DNA of 39,458 nt from JANWLD01 sp036276695 (GTDB lineage: Bacteria > Patescibacteriota > Saccharimonadia > Saccharimonadales > 2-12-FULL-41-12), in the NCBI GenBank assembly GCA_036276695.1, contig DASUOI010000024.1:1-39458 (forward strand), given 5' to 3'. This document shows positions 36,882 to 39,458 of the stretch, piece after piece (position 1 is the stretch's first letter; every line of letters begins with the position of its first letter). A program made the translations under genes and the position numbers. Below the pieces are notes generated by a model that was not told the DNA's origin, searched no databases, and saw only the letters and a program-made list of their open reading frames with translations.

Positions 36882-37657
36882 AAAGCCTAGTGAAATATTT
36901 GAAGATTTTCTATCCTTCGCTGGCAGTCATGATACTGCTGTTAATCGTATGGCAGACATATACGGAAATCAGCTCAATCAGGCAGTCCATCCTGCCGCCA
37001 CCCAGCCTTGTTATTAGTTCGCTTTTTGAATTCCGGGAAATTATTTTAACTCACACGGTTCAAACTGTCGCGGAGACAATTATAGGTTTTGTATTAGCGA
37101 TTATTATCGGCTCGGCCATTGCCATCTTGATATTTTATTCTGGTTTACTGCGTCGGGCATTCTATCCGCTTTTAACTATATCCCAGACCATACCTATTAT
37201 CGCCTTGGCTCCGCTTTTTGTGCTTTGGCTTGGGTTCGGTATTTTACCCAAAGTTATATTGGTAGCTGTTTTTTGTCTTTTTCCTATAGCCGTTGCTACT
37301 TCTGACGGCCTTTTAAACACACCTAAGCATCTTAGCGAATATATGCAGACTATAGGTGCAGGAAGGTTGCAGACTCTTCGCTATTTGAACATTCCATATG
37401 CGCTGGATAGATTTTTCTCAGGACTAAAAATAGGTGCTGTATATGCTGTAACAGCCGCTGTAATTGGTGAATATGTAGGAGCTTTCAAAGGTCTAGGCGT
37501 ATACCTGCAAACTTCAGCTTCCTCACATGCTACTGCTTTGGTTTTTGCCGCTACGCTTGTGATAATTACCTTATCGCTGGCTCTTTTAGGCTTAGTATTT
37601 TTCGTGCAGAGTAGAGTAATGCCGTGGAGACGTTCTGATGAATCGAAAAATCAATAA
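36878..37657 (+). CDS. thiX: ABC transporter permease of the thiamine operon
   Basis: This BPD_transp_1 permease has about six helices. The cytoplasmic EAA-like loop is MQTIGAGRLQTLRYLNIPYA followed by LDRFFSGLKIGAVYAV, and GEYVGAFKGLGVYLQTSA is typical of the SsuC/TauC/ThiX group. It overlaps thiZ by 4 bases and the next gene by 20. Confidence 0.92.
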   Translation: MKSLVKYLKIFYPSLAVMILLLIVWQTYTEISSIRQSILPPPSLVISSLFEFREIILTHTVQTVAETIIGFVLAIIIGSAIAILIFYSGLLRRAFYPLLTISQTIPIIALAPLFVLWLGFGILPKVILVAVFCLFPIAVATSDGLLNTPKHLSEYMQTIGAGRLQTLRYLNIPYALDRFFSGLKIGAVYAVTAAVIGEYVGAFKGLGVYLQTSASSHATALVFAATLVIITLSLALLGLVFFVQSRVMPWRRSDESKNQ

Positions 37658-38318
37658 AACCCTGATATTTTTAAATGGCGATGAAACGAATCTTGACTAT
37701 ATTTATAAATACGCAGATAAAAACACGCTGATAATTGGCTGTGATGGCGGTACAGATAAAATTTATAAACTAGGCTTAAAGCCCGATGTAGTGTTAGGCG
37801 ATTTTGACTCTATCAATCGTCTGCCGCAAAAAATAAAAGATCTCCCACTCAACCATTACGGTAAAGAAATAGCCATTAAGGATACGGTTTATATTAAATA
37901 TCCAGGCGACAAAGATTTTCTGGACGTGGAAGCAGCCATAGATTACGCCATAGGCAGGAAATTGGAGGAGGTAATTTTAGTTAATACCCAAGGCGATGAA
38001 CTAGACCATGTCGTGGGGGTGCTGGCTCTGCTTGCAAAACGCAAATATCGCTCGGCAGACATAAAGCTTATAGGACCAAAGTTTAAGGCTTATTCCATTT
38101 GCGGCAAAAGGGAAATAAAAGGAAGAGCAGGGGATAAGATATCGCTTATTCCTTTGTATGGTTCTGTTAAAGTTAAGAACTCTTCGGGTTTAAAGTACGA
38201 CCCGGCAAAACACAAAATGTCGCTTCAACAGAATTTAGGTATTAGCAATGAGCTGACAAAGAAAAAAGCAACCCTAGAGCTAAGCAAGGGCTGCTTTTTG
38301 GTAATCCAGTACTATTAA
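37638..38318 (+). CDS. thiN: Thiamine pyrophosphokinase
   Basis: It transfers pyrophosphate from ATP to thiamine to make TPP. Motifs: IIGCDGGTDKIYKLGLKPDV, VLGDFDSI with the catalytic acids, YPGDKDFLDVEAAIDYAI, and GDELDHVVGVLALL (family G-x-R-x-DH, Arg replaced). The C-terminal thiamine-binding beta domain has GDKISLIPLYG. Length 226. It closes the riboswitch operon. No thiC, thiD, thiE or thiG is present in the window, so thiamine itself is the likely imported compound. Confidence 0.9.
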   Translation: MNRKINKTLIFLNGDETNLDYIYKYADKNTLIIGCDGGTDKIYKLGLKPDVVLGDFDSINRLPQKIKDLPLNHYGKEIAIKDTVYIKYPGDKDFLDVEAAIDYAIGRKLEEVILVNTQGDELDHVVGVLALLAKRKYRSADIKLIGPKFKAYSICGKREIKGRAGDKISLIPLYGSVKVKNSSGLKYDPAKHKMSLQQNLGISNELTKKKATLELSKGCFLVIQYY

Positions 38319-38320
38319 GA

Positions 38321-38668
38321 CTACTTAAGCCTGTTTTTAAGAGCTTCTTTGATTTTGAAATCAGCCAAAACTTTAGGGTTAGGGTTCTTGTTTACCAAAA
38401 GAACCACAAGGTAGCCGAATACTGCGTAGCCTACCATAGCGAAGATTACTGGTAGTTCCAGCACATATGCGTTTGGGTATTCAACGGAAGGGAAAACTCC
38501 GCGAATCGGCTGAAGCAACGGTTCGCTCATGTCGTAAAACCATCTCACGACTCCGTTTGTTGTGTCAGCATTCACAAGTGAAAATACCACCCTTACTGCT
38601 AAAACGGCTTCGGCTAGAGCCACAAATACGTGGCCTAATTTTAATGTTATGTCTCTTGGGTGCGTCAT
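38321..38668 (-). CDS. YggT-like membrane protein
   Basis: Two membrane helices (about 12-30 and 72-92) flank WFYDMSEPLLQPIRGVFPSV, which resembles the YggT motif with its Pro-rich loop (PLL.P.R...P). YggT proteins are small membrane proteins linked to cell-shape or division and osmotic stress in other bacteria, without a known mechanism. GGAG lies 8 bases before the ATG. It is convergent with thiN, with 2 bases between their stops. Confidence 0.7.
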   Translation of the reverse strand: MTHPRDITLKLGHVFVALAEAVLAVRVVFSLVNADTTNGVVRWFYDMSEPLLQPIRGVFPSVEYPNAYVLELPVIFAMVGYAVFGYLVVLLVNKNPNPKVLADFKIKEALKNRLK

Positions 38669-38780
38669 GTCACACTCTCCTTTTTTTGCTGTGACCTACT
38701 CCCCACCAAACAAGCCTTATTGTTAATGTGACTATATTGTATAACTAAGCACAAAAATATTGAATACTAACTGTGGAAAA

Positions 38781-39005
38781 CTAATACCTATTTGCAGGTT
38801 CAATTTCAGCTTGGCAGATGTTAGCTCCGTTTATAGCAGCTACAAATTGAACTGCCGGAGTATCGTCTGCGACATCTGCTCCGGCTAAATCTTCATCAGC
38901 AGTTTTTCCGGGAGGCACACCAAAACTCTCCAAGATAGCATTTTCATAATCTACCTCAGGATTCCTAACGACCCCACCTGTATTTGTAAGTGGAAAATAT
39001 GACAT
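38781..39005 (-). CDS. Hypothetical protein (74 aa)
   Basis: This acidic, soluble-looking protein begins MSYFPLTNTGGVVRNPEVDY and ends QAEIEPANRY; no family is recognised. ATG 39005 is chosen because TATAGT on the minus strand (39018-39013) ends 7 bases upstream; a longer frame from 39041 would begin before the promoter. Confidence 0.55.
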   Translation of the reverse strand: MSYFPLTNTGGVVRNPEVDYENAILESFGVPPGKTADEDLAGADVADDTPAVQFVAAINGANICQAEIEPANRY

Positions 39006-39012
39006 TCGAAAT

Positions 39013-39018
39013 ACTATA
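39013..39018 (-). promoter_or_regulatory. -10 box (TATAGT) of the 74-aa gene
   Basis: TATAGT on the minus strand ends 7 bases before the ATG; no ribosome binding site. Confidence 0.4.
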
Positions 39019-39085
39019 AAGGATATATAGTAATTTGTCAAACGATAAATTCAAGTCCATAGAAACATCATATAAATAAAAAATA

Positions 39086-39108
39086 CCGACATGTATGTCG
39101 GATTTTTT
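39086..39108. terminator. Bidirectional terminator after tRNA-His
   Basis: CCGACAT and ATGTCGG form a 7-pair stem (39086-39101) with an A run on one side and a T run on the other. It ends the tRNA-His transcript on the minus strand. Confidence 0.8.
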
Positions 39109-39113
39109 ATTTA

Positions 39114-39191
39114 TGGGGTGCCTGATGGGACTTGAACCCACGGCCTTCTGTACCACAAACAGACGCTCTAACCAACTGAGCTACAGGCACC
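39114..39191 (-). tRNA. tRNA-His (anticodon GUG)
   Basis: Read on the minus strand: acceptor GTGCCTG with CAGGCAC, anticodon loop TTGTGGT (GUG) on stem TCTGT/ACAGA, and T loop TTCAAGT. The extra G at position -1 opposite discriminator C73, the tRNA-His identity pair, is present, and CCA is encoded. Confidence 0.96.
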
Positions 39192-39225
39192 GTATTTTGA
39201 TTCTAAAATCAAAAGAACAGGGGTA

Positions 39226-39231
39226 ATTATA
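39226..39231 (-). promoter_or_regulatory. Extended -10 box (TGCTATAAT) of tRNA-His
   Basis: A perfect TATAAT with TGC lies 34 bases before the tRNA. A TTTTGAT/ATCAAAA stem-loop lies between it and the tRNA. Confidence 0.55.
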
Positions 39232-39238
39232 GCATGTA

Positions 39239-39340
39239 TCAAGCTATGGGCACTACGGCAACACTAGCAGCCAAGACCAACAAACCTACAAGGGCTGCAT
39301 CTTTCAAGATATCTTTACCGCTGGCAGGTTCACTCTCCAT
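39239..39340 (-). CDS. Single-pass membrane miniprotein (33 aa)
   Basis: The frame reads MESEPASGKDILKDAALVGL and ends LVLAASVAVVPIA: a short polar part and one hydrophobic helix to the end. TATAAT on the minus strand (39355-39350) ends 9 bases before the ATG, the same leaderless pattern as other genes in the window. The function is unknown. Confidence 0.5.
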   Translation of the reverse strand: MESEPASGKDILKDAALVGLLVLAASVAVVPIA

Positions 39341-39349
39341 AATATTTCT

Positions 39350-39355
39350 ATTATA
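39350..39355 (-). promoter_or_regulatory. -10 box (TATAAT) of the 33-aa miniprotein
   Basis: A perfect TATAAT sits 9 bases before the ATG at 39340. Confidence 0.45.
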
Positions 39356-39374
39356 CCATATTTTACAACTATAC

Positions 39375-39458
39375 TCAACGATGTTCAGGTAGTTTTAGCA
39401 AGCCGTCTATAGATTTAGCCCTTTCAAAAATATCAACGGGTATATAACGATTTCTAGA
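39375..39458 (-). CDS. C-terminal end of a gene entering from the right
   Basis: Twenty-seven residues in frame to the right edge, including YIPVDIFERAKSIDGLLKLP, then TGA. The mix of residues looks coding, but too little is present to name the gene. Confidence 0.45.
   Translation of the reverse strand, partial: SRNRYIPVDIFERAKSIDGLLKLPEHR

Noticed and set aside
1..39458. CRISPR array, insertion sequence, prophage or integrase
   Set aside because: No regularly spaced direct repeats and no transposase, integrase or phage gene were seen.

Overview
The window reads as one contiguous piece of a compact bacterial chromosome with mid-range GC. Several traits suggest a Patescibacteria (CPR) genome, most likely Candidatus Saccharibacteria: many short 4-base gene overlaps, convergent genes that share stop bases, a very short TsaB, a secretin-free type IV pilus locus, thiamine salvage without synthesis genes, and first genes that look leaderless. 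TGA is used as an ordinary stop codon, so this is not the recoded Gracilibacteria/SR1 code. The lineage is inferred from gene content and was not tested by a tree.

Layout. 1-2349: the end of murJ, then lepA (elongation factor 4) interrupted by an in-frame TAA. 2394-9836: a small membrane protein, a guanylate kinase-like gene, and a heat-shock block hrcA-grpE-(unknown gene)-(HD hydrolase)-dnaK-VKOR-dnaJ with CIRCE operators before hrcA and dnaK; dnaK has a structured leader of about 245 nt. 9874-12850: a 36-residue membrane protein, a rimB/rimK-type pair, a DUF192 protein, a membrane protein and a convergent low-complexity protein. 13090-18020: tRNA-Lys, yebC, an inositol monophosphatase-family gene, ruvC, ruvA, ruvB and a PH-domain membrane protein. 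18010-24582 (minus strand): a type IV pilus cluster pilB-pilC-pilA-pilM-pilN-pilO-small protein. 24694-30830: recA, recX, a DMT permease, a PRC-barrel protein, tsaE, tsaB, RNase Y and a histidine phosphatase. 30833-34977: an alpha/beta hydrolase, tRNA-Pro, and an operon with a small membrane protein, a membrane-anchored Clp-like double AAA+ ATPase and a lipid/isoprenoid-kinase-like protein. 35023-38318: a TPP riboswitch controlling an ABC importer (thiY-thiZ-thiX type) and thiamine pyrophosphokinase. 38321-39458: a YggT-like protein, a small unknown protein, tRNA-His, a 33-residue membrane peptide and the end of one more gene.

How it works together. HrcA and CIRCE tie the two chaperone promoters together, with an oxidative-folding enzyme (VKOR) placed between dnaK and dnaJ. 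The pilus genes would make a monoderm-style adhesive or DNA-uptake pilus, next to recombination genes (recA, recX, ruvABC) that could use imported DNA. The thiamine operon is a complete sense-import-activate unit.

The observations most worth a second look are: (1) a hairpin element in the leaders of dnaK and pilC that differs by one compensatory base pair, with a possible third copy before tRNA-Lys; (2) the membrane-anchored Clp-like ATPase with altered pore loops, no M domain and no ClpP-docking tripeptide; (3) widespread -10 boxes 6-10 nt before ATG, implying leaderless mRNAs; (4) the nonsense codon in lepA; (5) the duplicated CIRCE half-site at dnaK.
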